In this document: positions 36,623-45,305 of the stretch, one piece after another
Position numbering within the stretch: the first letter of the stretch is position 1
Layout of the letters: the number at the start of each line of letters is the position of its first letter
NCBI GenBank assembly: GCA_019058315.1
Contig: JAHPZH010000002.1
Span: 1,249,910 to 1,313,909, forward strand
Reading direction: 5' to 3'
Source: Candidatus Helarchaeota archaeon
GTDB taxonomy: Archaea > Asgardarchaeota > Lokiarchaeia > Helarchaeales > RDOG01
Length of the DNA stretch: 64,000 nucleotides
Notes under the pieces: model-generated
Told to the model about the DNA's origin: nothing
Database searches by the model: none
What the model saw: the letters and a program-made list of their open reading frames with translations, nothing else
Position numbers and translations under genes: made by a program

Positions 36623-36645
36623 ATTATTAAATATTTCGAAATTAT

Positions 36646-37086
36646 TTATTTGGATATTCTTTTCATTCTCCCTTTATTGAGAATTGCATAAACTCCTTCA
36701 CCTATAGCACAAACAACCCCCTCCCTGTTAATAACTTCTGAAAAGAGTCTAACTTCCTTTTTATTCTTATTTTTCACTTGGGACTTAATAGTGATCCTCT
36801 CGTTAATAAAAATCGGTCGTTTAAACTTAACATTCAACTCTTTTGTTACACCAACTAAATTTGCTATATGTAGAACGGTCCAACTCATTGCTTCATCCAT
36901 GACCGAGCTAATTATTCCTCCATGGACTAATTGTTCCCATCCACAAAGTTCCTTTTTAGGAGTGAATTCTGTAACTATAAAGGAATTGTCCTCTATAAAG
37001 AACTTTAGTTTTAAACCGATAGGGTTATTTTGACCACACACGAAACAATAACTTTCACCATTTCCAGATGGGATTTCTTTTCGCAT
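36646..37086 (-). CDS. PaaI/YbgC-type hotdog-fold thioesterase
   Basis: A 146-residue hotdog protein. The active-site helix segment is HGGIISSVMDEAM, as in PaaI-type acyl-CoA thioesterases, and RPIFINERI forms the later strands. An N-terminal CFVCGQNN adds a CxxC that may bind zinc. It lies on the opposite strand between the two A-B gene pairs, so it is an insertion into, or a survivor of, the duplicated region. The substrate is unknown. Confidence 0.8.
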   Translation of the reverse strand: MRKEIPSGNGESYCFVCGQNNPIGLKLKFFIEDNSFIVTEFTPKKELCGWEQLVHGGIISSVMDEAMSWTVLHIANLVGVTKELNVKFKRPIFINERITIKSQVKNKNKKEVRLFSEVINREGVVCAIGEGVYAILNKGRMKRISK

Positions 37087-37205
37087 TTTATTAAGCTCAC
37101 ATTAACATTTTTTTATAATCTATATAATTTCGAAATAATAAGCTTTTAATTCTATAAATAATTAATATTCTGAAAATATCCAACTTTATAGAATTGGGAA
37201 GTCAA

Positions 37206-38309
37206 ATGGAATTATCTTATCGAGATCCTTTCAATGAAATCTCTATTGGTTTGAATTACGTAATTGCCGTATTCCTTCTGGAATTGGGAGTAATATTTAT
37301 TAAGCAATGGATTTTTGAGAGAAAGAAACAAGTAAAAAACGAATTTGGACTAGGTTATGGAATATATTTTTTAACTTTTTCAATAAGCAGTTTTCTATAT
37401 TTTTACATTATCGATCATGATATGTCTAAACAAGTTTTCGATTCATCTTTCATCTTAAGCATATTAATAAGAGGGATTGGTGGATTATTTTTTGCAATTA
37501 ATTTAGAATATCATGTTCAAAAGGTGTTAAAAACAAGATATCTTTTCTCGATTTCATCGATTATTTTGTTACCTATCATTACTTTTTCTTTAGATACCAC
37601 TTTCTTTTATCGGGTTCTAGATATATTTGATATTTTTCATTTGATTCTTCCTATTTATTTTACTAGTTATTTTATAAGAAATGCATTCGGTGAGATAAGA
37701 CAAAAGTTGAAATTTTCAGTATCGGGGTTCCTTTTATTTTTCATAACTTTGACCTTTTCTTCAAAATTACGTATAGAAATAATCGAAATTATATTTTCCT
37801 TTGCAAATATTATAATTTTTCTTTCTAAATTAATAGCAATATTGGCGATTTTTTTTGTTCTTTATGGTTTTACAGGATATTCATTTTATTTGGAAACACA
37901 ATGGAAAAATAATTTGATCTCCATACATATAATTAAAAGGAAAGAAAGAGTTAGCTTATATAATAGGAATTTTTTAAGTAGTGAGATACAGAGTGAAGCA
38001 TTATTTGCAGGTGGAATCACAGGAATGGTAAAAATAGTTAGTGATTTTACAGATTCCAATAAAACTCTCCAAGAAATTAATGTAGAGGATAAATTGATTT
38101 TATTAGAATTTGGGAAATACATTATTACAGGAATGATTATTAAAAAAAGGGTGTTAAATGCTAGATATATTTTAAAAGAAATAACTTCAAAATTTGAGTT
38201 TTATTTCCGTGAATATTTAGAAAATTACGAATTATTTTCTAGTTCATATACCCAAGCAGAACTATTTCGACCAATGGAAATGGTCATTAGAAATTTAATA
38301 AAAATGTAA
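37206..38309 (+). CDS. 7TM protein with longin/roadblock-like domain, type A copy 2
   Basis: A 367-residue paralogue of 34441-35538. The start ATG 37206 is chosen because its N-terminus (MELSYRDPFNE) lines up with MNLIIIEDPLRE of copy 1 and GGGAAG lies just upstream; an in-frame TTG at 37194 adds four residues. Shared landmarks are IRGIGG before helix 3, KVLKTRYLFS, GYSF-LE-QW at the end of helix 7, LFAGGI, the LEFGKYIITGMIIKK strands, LNARYILKEIT and the tail FRPMEMVIRNLIK. The polar pocket-facing residues of the helices differ between copies, as expected for receptors with different ligands. Confidence 0.8.
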   Translation: MELSYRDPFNEISIGLNYVIAVFLLELGVIFIKQWIFERKKQVKNEFGLGYGIYFLTFSISSFLYFYIIDHDMSKQVFDSSFILSILIRGIGGLFFAINLEYHVQKVLKTRYLFSISSIILLPIITFSLDTTFFYRVLDIFDIFHLILPIYFTSYFIRNAFGEIRQKLKFSVSGFLLFFITLTFSSKLRIEIIEIIFSFANIIIFLSKLIAILAIFFVLYGFTGYSFYLETQWKNNLISIHIIKRKERVSLYNRNFLSSEIQSEALFAGGITGMVKIVSDFTDSNKTLQEINVEDKLILLEFGKYIITGMIIKKRVLNARYILKEITSKFEFYFREYLENYELFSSSYTQAELFRPMEMVIRNLIKM

Positions 38310-38322
38310 TTTAGATGGTAAA

Positions 38323-39396
38323 ATGGTTGATTTTCCGATAGTTGGACCATATAGGGACTTACTGATGGCATTGGAACTAATTATTATATTCATTGTATTA
38401 CAAAATTCGTTATATTTTTTTCAAAAATATCGTAATAATAAAAAAAATGAAGTTCCTTCGTTTGTTGAATTTGATTGGGGTATAATTTTTCTAACATATG
38501 CGATAACGAGTATTGCTTATATTTTCAGTGCGTTTTTTTATGTTATTCGAGTTCATTTTCTTTTCATCGGTTATATTTCTGTAGCAACTGGAGGTTTAAT
38601 ATTTTCATATAGTGTAGAATCAACAAAAACTGTTAATACAAAATATTTCTTCACGCTTTTTACTACTTGTGTTATAATCCTACTAATAACTATTTTTGTA
38701 GTTGCCGAATCATTATTGCAAACATTTGCATATTTAGCTATGGGTCCCGCATTTACATTATTATTTTTCTACTTTTTTAAAGTGAGTAAGAAACTTTGGA
38801 CTGGATATAAACTGCATTCAATAGGTTTATTTCTCGGAGTTACTCTATGGTTTGTAGGATATATGGGAACTTCGGATGTGGCAGTTGGATTATTTGGGGG
38901 GTTATATATTAGGGTAATAGGAGACCTAGGAATAATATGTGGAATGCTATTAATCGGAATTTTCTTGAATTATATACCCTCCTTGTCTGAAATTGGTTGG
39001 CAACAAAAAATCAAATATATTCTTATATTAACTCATTCAGGAATTTGCGTATATAATGAAAACTTTAGAGAAAAAAGAGAATTACGCGAAATTATTTTAG
39101 CGGGAGCTCTATCTGGTATTAAATTGTATATGGAAGAAACTCTAAAAAGTTTTCCAAAATTAAAAACGATTTCCAAAGAAAATGAAGTGTTTTTATTAGA
39201 AGAGGGTAAATATATTATTGGAGTTTTAGTAGTTGAACAAGAATTAGAAATTTTAAAATACTTTTTGAAAAAAATAGTGTATGAATTTGAAGAATTTTTT
39301 CAAGATATCTTAAAAAATTGGAATGGGGATACTAATATTTTCAAACCTACTAAAAATATCGTCAATAATATCTTGTCTATTGAAAAATATATTTAA
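38323..39396 (+). CDS. 7TM protein with longin/roadblock-like domain, type B copy 2
   Basis: A 357-residue paralogue of 35552-36622, again starting exactly 13 bases after its type A partner. It shares the FPIVGPYRD N-terminus, VESTKTVNTKYFFT before helix 4, KLWTGYKLHSIGLFLG before helix 6, IPSLSEIGW, SGICVYNENF, FLLEEGKYIIGVLVVEQELE and W-NGDTNIFKPTK. Conservation is highest in the cytoplasmic linker and the soluble domain, suggesting a common downstream partner. A hairpin and T run follow the gene. Confidence 0.8.
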   Translation: MVDFPIVGPYRDLLMALELIIIFIVLQNSLYFFQKYRNNKKNEVPSFVEFDWGIIFLTYAITSIAYIFSAFFYVIRVHFLFIGYISVATGGLIFSYSVESTKTVNTKYFFTLFTTCVIILLITIFVVAESLLQTFAYLAMGPAFTLLFFYFFKVSKKLWTGYKLHSIGLFLGVTLWFVGYMGTSDVAVGLFGGLYIRVIGDLGIICGMLLIGIFLNYIPSLSEIGWQQKIKYILILTHSGICVYNENFREKRELREIILAGALSGIKLYMEETLKSFPKLKTISKENEVFLLEEGKYIIGVLVVEQELEILKYFLKKIVYEFEEFFQDILKNWNGDTNIFKPTKNIVNNILSIEKYI

Positions 39397-39434
39397 TTTC
39401 AAAAATTTACTTTCAAAATCAAATACTATCAATA

Positions 39435-39460
39435 ATTTCGCTCTAGCGAAATCTTTTTTT
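39435..39460 (+). terminator. Hairpin plus T-run terminator
   Basis: ATTTCGC and GCGAAAT form a perfect 7-bp stem around TCTA, followed by C and seven T. It resembles a factor-independent terminator and separates the A-B pairs from the C genes. Confidence 0.6.
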
Positions 39461-39517
39461 GATTAATAATGTATTTGAAAACATGATAAGAAATTCAAAT
39501 TATGGGAGTTAATTCAA

Positions 39518-40588
39518 TTGATACAATTTCCAATTCAAGGTTCATTTAGAGAGATTATATTAATGGTTGAGATGATTATTGTTGTTTTGAATATTCAATT
39601 TGCGATAATATTTTTGAATCGGTATCTAAAACAAAAAGGGGTTAAAAATAATATGTATATAGCTTGGACAATACTATTTTTTTGCTTTGCAATTACTTAT
39701 TTCCTATTTATATTAACTGATTTCTATGTTTCTCCCAACGATCGCCCATTTTTTTTAAATATTAGCTATATTTTTATAGGTTCTGGTCAAACTTTATTAT
39801 TTTACAATATAGAAAGAGAAATGAAATCAGAAAAATATATTTTTACAAAGATTGTTTTAGGAGTTTTATCTTTCTTTATTATCAATACTATTTTTAATTT
39901 AATATATTCAACTCCCTTCTCTACAATTTATTGGGGGTTATTTTTCGTTCTTTTAATCATTTTTGGTAATAAATATTTAACCAGAATTAGACAAACTTGG
40001 AAATTGAATATATATGGCTTCATAATAGGGGCAACATTAACAATTATAGGGTGGGGGGGAATATCTGATTTAGGTATGAGTATTTTAGGTATAGAATTTC
40101 GTTTATTTGGTGATTTGTTTATAATTACCGGAACAAGTTTAATGACCCTATTTTTCGTTGGTTTACCTCGTCTATCTGAGATCGATTACTTCGAGAAAGT
40201 TAAAAGGATTTTTATAATGCATAATTCAGGAATACCAATATTCGAGCAAACTTTTAAAAAAGAACAAGATTTTAAAGAAACTGATTTAAGATCTTCACTA
40301 TTTGCGGGGGGATTGACCACAGTATCACAATGGATTACGGATTTAATCCAAAGTAAAGGTCACTTGGAGATAGTCGATCATGGAGATGTAAAAATAATTT
40401 TTGAATATGGTAAATATACAATAAATGTTTTAATTGTTGAAGAAGTGCTTAATATTTTAAAAAACAAATTGAAAACAATCACAAATGAAGTTGAGAATCT
40501 ATATCAAGACATTCTTCCAACTTGGGAGGGAGATATGTCTCCGTTTGAATTGTTAAAAAATATAATTCAACAAAATTTTGAAATTTAA
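39518..40588 (+). CDS. 7TM protein with longin/roadblock-like domain, type C copy 1
   Basis: A 356-residue member of the same architecture. The TTG start at 39518 is supported by GGGAG 9 bases upstream and by the N-terminal FPIQGSFRE signature shared with the B genes. Seven helices span about residues 12-220. The soluble domain (about 228-335) reads FIMHNSGIPIFEQTF, then FAGGLTTV, IIFEYGKYTINVLIVEE and LKTITNEVENLYQDILPTWEGD. SGIPIFEQTF is the closest of all copies to the opening of archaeal longin/roadblock proteins. It is followed after 28 bases by the second type C gene. Confidence 0.8.
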   Translation: MIQFPIQGSFREIILMVEMIIVVLNIQFAIIFLNRYLKQKGVKNNMYIAWTILFFCFAITYFLFILTDFYVSPNDRPFFLNISYIFIGSGQTLLFYNIEREMKSEKYIFTKIVLGVLSFFIINTIFNLIYSTPFSTIYWGLFFVLLIIFGNKYLTRIRQTWKLNIYGFIIGATLTIIGWGGISDLGMSILGIEFRLFGDLFIITGTSLMTLFFVGLPRLSEIDYFEKVKRIFIMHNSGIPIFEQTFKKEQDFKETDLRSSLFAGGLTTVSQWITDLIQSKGHLEIVDHGDVKIIFEYGKYTINVLIVEEVLNILKNKLKTITNEVENLYQDILPTWEGDMSPFELLKNIIQQNFEI

Positions 40589-40616
40589 TTTGGTTTAATT
40601 TCCTAAGTGAAGTAAA

Positions 40617-41735
40617 ATGTTACAATTACTATTAGAAAGAATCCCACCACTAATCAGAGAATCAAACTTCCCTTTAGAAGGTCTATTTAGAGAGCCACTT
40701 TTAATTCTTGAAGGAATTATTATTCTTTTAACATTTCAATATGGAATTTATTTCTTCTATAAATTTGCAAAAGAAGAGAGGGAAAAAAATTATATGATAA
40801 GAGCTTGGGCTACTTTCTTTCTAAGCTATACCTGTAATATTATCTTTTTTCTTATTAGCGATTTCTTTTCAACTATATATTATATTCGCCAAATATATAT
40901 TGACTTTGGATATATTATATTGGGACTTGGAGCGTTATTCTTTTCATATAATGCAGAACGTGAAATGCAGCAAAAAAAACATTTTTTCACAATAATTCTA
41001 ACAATATTATTAGGCCTACTCATTTTAGATACAATTTTATTAGTTGCTCCCCCTGGCGTTATAGCATTATTTGTGAATATACCATTTATTTTTGTATTAT
41101 TACTATATATTATAAAATTTACATCCAAAATAAAAGAAAAATGGAGATTAAATATATATGGTTTTTTAATTGGTATGTGCATCTGGATTTCTGGATATGC
41201 ACTTGTTACAGATCTAATGGTTAATTCATTTGGTACAATTGCAAGATTTATTGGAGATATTTTAATTATAATTGGTATAAGCTTAATATCACTTCTATTC
41301 ATCGGATTGCCTAGTCTGACAGAGTTTGAATGGCCAAAAAAAATGAAAAAAATATATGTAATGCATAAATCGGGAAAATATATCTCTGATTACAATTTTC
41401 AAGAGAATTTAACTGGAACTGAAGAATACAAAGATTTACCCAAATTAATCACAGGTGGATTGACAGGTATAAATAAATTAATTGATGAAATTGTCCATAG
41501 CAAAGAAGGTTTAAAAATTATGGATCATAAAGATGTAAAAATAATTTTTCAATACGGAACTTATCTTATAGCTGTGATTATCGTGGATGAAGCATTAGAT
41601 ATATATAAAACAAAACTAAAGAAAATGATAGATTATTTAGAAATGCTCTACGAGACCTATCTCCCCACTTGGGATGGAGATTTAACCCAATTTCTAATTA
41701 TTAAGCCTATAATAAAACGCTTCTTTACATTATAA
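40617..41735 (+). CDS. 7TM protein with longin/roadblock-like domain, type C copy 2
   Basis: A 372-residue protein with about 16 extra N-terminal residues before the shared FPLEGLFRE signature. Seven helices follow, then LPSLTEFEW, a soluble domain with YVMHKSGKYISDYNF, ITGGLTGINKLIDEIV, KIIFQYGTYLIAVIIVDE and a C-terminal helix ending LYETYLPTWDGDL. It resembles copy C1 most (MDHKDVKIIFQYG against VDHGDVKIIFEYG). It converges on the GTPase gene at 41787, with a 51-base gap, so the GTPases are on a separate transcript. Confidence 0.8.
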   Translation: MLQLLLERIPPLIRESNFPLEGLFREPLLILEGIIILLTFQYGIYFFYKFAKEEREKNYMIRAWATFFLSYTCNIIFFLISDFFSTIYYIRQIYIDFGYIILGLGALFFSYNAEREMQQKKHFFTIILTILLGLLILDTILLVAPPGVIALFVNIPFIFVLLLYIIKFTSKIKEKWRLNIYGFLIGMCIWISGYALVTDLMVNSFGTIARFIGDILIIIGISLISLLFIGLPSLTEFEWPKKMKKIYVMHKSGKYISDYNFQENLTGTEEYKDLPKLITGGLTGINKLIDEIVHSKEGLKIMDHKDVKIIFQYGTYLIAVIIVDEALDIYKTKLKKMIDYLEMLYETYLPTWDGDLTQFLIIKPIIKRFFTL

Positions 41736-41786
41736 TTCTTTATTATTTAATTGGGATAATGATTAATTTAATTCAAGAGTTATTAA

Positions 41787-42317
41787 TTAAACAGATGTTT
41801 TACTCAAAATTATTTTTGCAAAGTTATAAAAGGCTTCGTTAATCATAATATCAGCTTTTGCAGAGGTTTCAAAAAAACCATCTGCTTGCAGCATTTGTGC
41901 TAATTGTTCTCCCTCTTCCTTGGTAATTTGTCTGCTATCTTCTAAATCAACTTTATTCCCAACAATAATGAAATGAGCATCATTTGTGAAAGATTTTAAA
42001 TCGCTATGCCAATTTGGTATATTTTCAAAAGAATCTCTATCTGTAATTGAATAGACTAATAATGCAGCTTGAGCACCTGCAGCATATTTTTTTCTCAATT
42101 CCTTAAATTGTTCTTGACCTCCAATATCAAAAATTACAAATGTAACAGAATAATCGCCACTTTCACTAATATCAATCTGTCTTTCATAAACATTATATCC
42201 CAAAGTTGATAAATATTGACCCTCAAATCTATTGTTAATATATCGCTCAACTAACGAGGTCTTACCAACCGCAGCGTTGCCAAAAAGTACTAATTTGAAT
42301 TTATATGAGGCCGCCAT
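41787..42317 (-). CDS. Rab/Ras-like small GTPase
   Basis: A 176-residue small GTPase. G1 is G13-NAAVGKTS21; G2 Thr38 lies in LSTLGYN; G3 is D64-I-G-G-Q68-E; G4 is N121-K-V-D124; G5 is T151-S-A-K154. All catalytic residues, including the Ras Gln61 equivalent Q68, are present, so it should bind and hydrolyse GTP. DIGGQ is like Arf and G-alpha (D-V-G-G-Q), while the rest is Rab/Ras-like; this mix is typical of Lokiarchaeal GTPases. The C-terminus (KIILSKTSV) has no Cys, so it is not prenylated and would need a partner to reach the membrane. GGAAGAG precedes ATG 42317. Confidence 0.92.
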   Translation of the reverse strand: MAASYKFKLVLFGNAAVGKTSLVERYINNRFEGQYLSTLGYNVYERQIDISESGDYSVTFVIFDIGGQEQFKELRKKYAAGAQAALLVYSITDRDSFENIPNWHSDLKSFTNDAHFIIVGNKVDLEDSRQITKEEGEQLAQMLQADGFFETSAKADIMINEAFYNFAKIILSKTSV

Positions 42318-42546
42318 CTTTACTCTTCCTATAAAATTTTTTGACTTTCATTTTTTAATAGATTAAAGTAGATCTTATTAACTTAGGATAATATGTAGTT
42401 AAATTTTTTTAAAAATCTGATGAGAATTTATAATTAATAATATTTAATTATAAGAAATATGTAAAAATTTAATTTGAAATCAAAATTTGAGATTTAGACC
42501 TTTTAAATTTTACATCTAATTTGATGTTGGCTTTTTATATCAAAAT

Positions 42547-43056
42547 TTAACCCACAAGTACTTTAGCAAATGTCAAAAACGCGTGATCAATCCCTATATT
42601 TTCCTTTGCGGAAGTTTCAAAAAAACCATCTGCAAATAATTCCAATGATAAATCTTCCCCTTCTTGAATGGTAACAACCCTTTGATCTACTAAATCAACT
42701 TTATTTCCAATCAAAATAAATCGAGCACCATCAGTGAATTCCATTAAATCATTATACCAATTTCTAACATTTTCAAAAGAATCTCTGTTTGTAATGTCAT
42801 ACATTATAAGTGCTGCATTAGCTCCTTTCGAGTATTGCTTTCTCAATTCTGTAAATTGTTCTTGTCCACCAATATCAAAAATTAAAAATGATATTCGATT
42901 ATTACCCATTTCGATAATTTTTTCTAGCACATTATATCCTAATGTAGAAATATAATCTTCTTCAAATTTATTATTAACATACCTATTAACTATCGAAGTT
43001 TTTCCGACTGCCGCATTACCATATAAAATAATCTTGAATCTATAAGTAGGCTCCAT
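42547..43056 (-). CDS. Rab/Ras-like small GTPase (paralogue)
   Basis: A 169-residue paralogue of the GTPase at 41787, with G1 13-21, Thr38, D61-I-G-G-Q65-E, N118-K-V-D121 and T148-S-A-K151. The switch regions (ISTLGYNV and DIGGQEQFTELRKQY) are almost the same as in the first copy, while the loop before G4 and the C-terminal helix differ. There is no C-terminal Cys. Both genes point the same way and are separated by 229 AT-rich bases, in which I see no further gene. Confidence 0.92.
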   Translation of the reverse strand: MEPTYRFKIILYGNAAVGKTSIVNRYVNNKFEEDYISTLGYNVLEKIIEMGNNRISFLIFDIGGQEQFTELRKQYSKGANAALIMYDITNRDSFENVRNWYNDLMEFTDGARFILIGNKVDLVDQRVVTIQEGEDLSLELFADGFFETSAKENIGIDHAFLTFAKVLVG

Positions 43057-43133
43057 TATGATTACTCTCTATAGACTTTTTTTCCGTTTGTATTAGATTT
43101 ATTGTTAATTTAAATTTTTAGATAAAAAAGCAG

Positions 43134-44270
43134 TTATTTTGATAAAAAATGTGAACTAAATTTTTTCAATCCCTTTAGAGCAGAAAGTTTTACCTTTTTA
43201 TTTAATTTTAAATCTGATATTACGGATTCCAAATATTTTATTGAATTATCCATCTCTTTTCTATCAATGGGGTATGGTTCACCATCTTTTCCACCAAATG
43301 CAAGAGCGTATTTAACTGGATCTCGAAATTTAATCTCTTTATCAAAAATCACAGAAGATACAAAGGATAAACCTCGAATCATCCCTGGACCAACTCCTTT
43401 AGTAGCCACAAATTCTTCATAAGTACGAGGTTGAAATTCGTATAAATTTTTTAGAACTTTCCATTTAACACGACGAGGTATTAGTTTATAATAATATTTA
43501 AATTTAGGAAGCATGCTCCCCTCTTCAAAATAAGTCGATAATGTTGTTTGACCTAATTCAGAACGCAATTGAATGGAATTAAAAAGATTTAACGTTTTTT
43601 TGGGTCTTTCTTTAATTAAATCTAAAGTGGTTTGCCGAATTTCCTCATTTTGTCTATAAGTTAAATCCAATACATCTTGATGTTTAATCTGGCTTAAAAT
43701 CTCCTCTTCTGGTTCATCTATGAAATCTGTGACATTATTAGAATACCAATGATATCTACGAGACATTCTATTATCTGGATTGAGACCTTGTTGAACGATG
43801 GTCCAGTTACCCTCTTTATTCACAAAAAAAGTATGAATATATAAATTATAACCATCTTGTATTACCGAATTATCTACTTTTGCAATAATTTTACTAATAT
43901 ATTTTAATTTATTCAAATAATCTTCTGAAAATTCAAATTTTTTTGAGATTTTATTCAAGTCTTCTAATGTTTGTAGGCTACGTTTACCCTTTCCACCAGC
44001 CTCTAAGACTCCATATTCTGTATCTAAAATAGATTTCAAAACTCCACATAAAACTGTCGTAGTTCCCGAGGAATTCCAGTCCATTCCTGTTACACATGAT
44101 AATGCTTGGAACCATAGTGGATTCGCAAGTCGTTTTAAGATTTCTTCAGAACCAAACTCTTCGTGTATAATTTTAAGAATTGCAGATGAGAGTTTCTTCA
44201 TACGTATTAAAAGCCAATACGGTGCATGTCCTCCATGTAAGCGAAGATCGGTAATTCCACTTCTAATCAA
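43134..44270 (-). CDS. DUF763 family protein
   Basis: A 378-residue protein of the DUF763 family, recognised by the N-terminal SGITDLRLHGGHAPYWLL and the helix-hairpin-helix-like TKGVGPGMIRGLSFVSSVI near residue 290, with DPVKYALAFGGKDGEPYPI. DUF763 proteins are widespread in archaea and thermophilic bacteria and are thought to act on nucleic acid, but no activity is established to my knowledge. The TTG start at 44270 is 5 bases after AAGTGA. It separates the GTPases from the five-gene 7TM array. Confidence 0.85.
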   Translation of the reverse strand: MIRSGITDLRLHGGHAPYWLLIRMKKLSSAILKIIHEEFGSEEILKRLANPLWFQALSCVTGMDWNSSGTTTVLCGVLKSILDTEYGVLEAGGKGKRSLQTLEDLNKISKKFEFSEDYLNKLKYISKIIAKVDNSVIQDGYNLYIHTFFVNKEGNWTIVQQGLNPDNRMSRRYHWYSNNVTDFIDEPEEEILSQIKHQDVLDLTYRQNEEIRQTTLDLIKERPKKTLNLFNSIQLRSELGQTTLSTYFEEGSMLPKFKYYYKLIPRRVKWKVLKNLYEFQPRTYEEFVATKGVGPGMIRGLSFVSSVIFDKEIKFRDPVKYALAFGGKDGEPYPIDRKEMDNSIKYLESVISDLKLNKKVKLSALKGLKKFSSHFLSK

Positions 44271-44420
44271 TTTTTCACTTCAGATTAAATCCTTTGAATT
44301 TGAAATTTGAATTACTTAAAATGCGCATTTTTTAAAAATGAGTATAGACCTTGTGAAAAATAATATAAATTGTCAAAAAAGGGATTTGAAGTGTAATTGG
44401 ATAAAAAAATTAAATATTGG

Positions 44421-45197
44421 TTAATCCGTCATCCCAATTCTACGTTTAAACCAATCTGGCATTGAAAAACAGACATAAAAAATAATTGCGGCAGGTACAT
44501 AAAATATTTGGATAAATTGTAAGCTAGGATTTACTGATGCAACAAGAATGGCTATTGAAAAACATAAGATGCCCAGTCCCAACCAGATGGAACGGTTACT
44601 GTGAGCTCTCTGTTCTCCTCGAACCTTTTTAGCATAATAAAAGAAGAGAGATATAGGAATTATTACAAATGGTACAAGACCTAAAGAACGTATTAACATA
44701 AAATCTAACGAAAAATAAACTAAAAAATTAATGACTCTGCTATATGGAGGTCCTTGTACAGCTGCCCAAACACCAGTATATACCAAAATAGCTGATAGGA
44801 TAAGTAATATAACTAATACAATTGTGTATCTTCTTGGAAAAGTTACCCGAATTGAAAATAAATTAACCAATAGAATACAAGAAAGGGCAAATAAATTTGT
44901 AATTATTGTGCAAAGAATTCCAAGTCCTAATAATCCCCAATTTGTAAGACTAAACCTTACTAAGATTGCAAAAATAGCAGCGAATATTAAGCATATCATA
45001 CCTACTAGAAATAATAACGTTTCAATTAATTTATTTTCTTTATAGTTAGTATATAATGCATGGATTATACCAACTAAAAATATCCCACTAATTAATAATG
45101 AAAAAAGTGTAATAAGTTCGATTGGGGAACTTAAAATAGACGTGCCAAATATTTGATTAAAATAAAACTGGAGAGAATAAAACCAATCAACTGACAT
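44421..45197 (-). CDS. 7TM protein without soluble domain, tandem array copy 1 (most 3')
   Basis: A 258-residue membrane protein. It begins with MSVDWFYSLQFYF and has seven, possibly eight, hydrophobic helices between about 27 and 245. Conserved landmarks of the array are IGxxHALY after helix 1, NLFSIRVTFP before helix 4, the GPPYSRV loop after helix 4, EQRAHSNRSIWLGLGILCF entering helix 6, and CFSMPDWFKRRIG at the C-terminus. GAAGG precedes ATG 45197. There is no Lys in the last helix, so it is not a rhodopsin. The function is unknown; it is similar in design to the membrane part of the 7TM/longin-like genes. Confidence 0.8.
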   Translation of the reverse strand: MSVDWFYSLQFYFNQIFGTSILSSPIELITLFSLLISGIFLVGIIHALYTNYKENKLIETLLFLVGMICLIFAAIFAILVRFSLTNWGLLGLGILCTIITNLFALSCILLVNLFSIRVTFPRRYTIVLVILLILSAILVYTGVWAAVQGPPYSRVINFLVYFSLDFMLIRSLGLVPFVIIPISLFFYYAKKVRGEQRAHSNRSIWLGLGILCFSIAILVASVNPSLQFIQIFYVPAAIIFYVCFSMPDWFKRRIGMTD

Positions 45198-45305
45198 TTT
45201 TTTACCTTCTCAATGATATATTAAATTGTATTAACTTTTTCAAAATATTTGATAGCATATATTTATTTTTTTCTAAAATACAAATTTATTAAAAATACAT
45301 ATAGA

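Noticed and set aside
34441..41735. The 7TM proteins as sensor histidine kinases or cyclases
   Set aside because: The C-terminal domains are about 110 residues and show no H, N or G boxes and no GGDEF or cyclase motifs.
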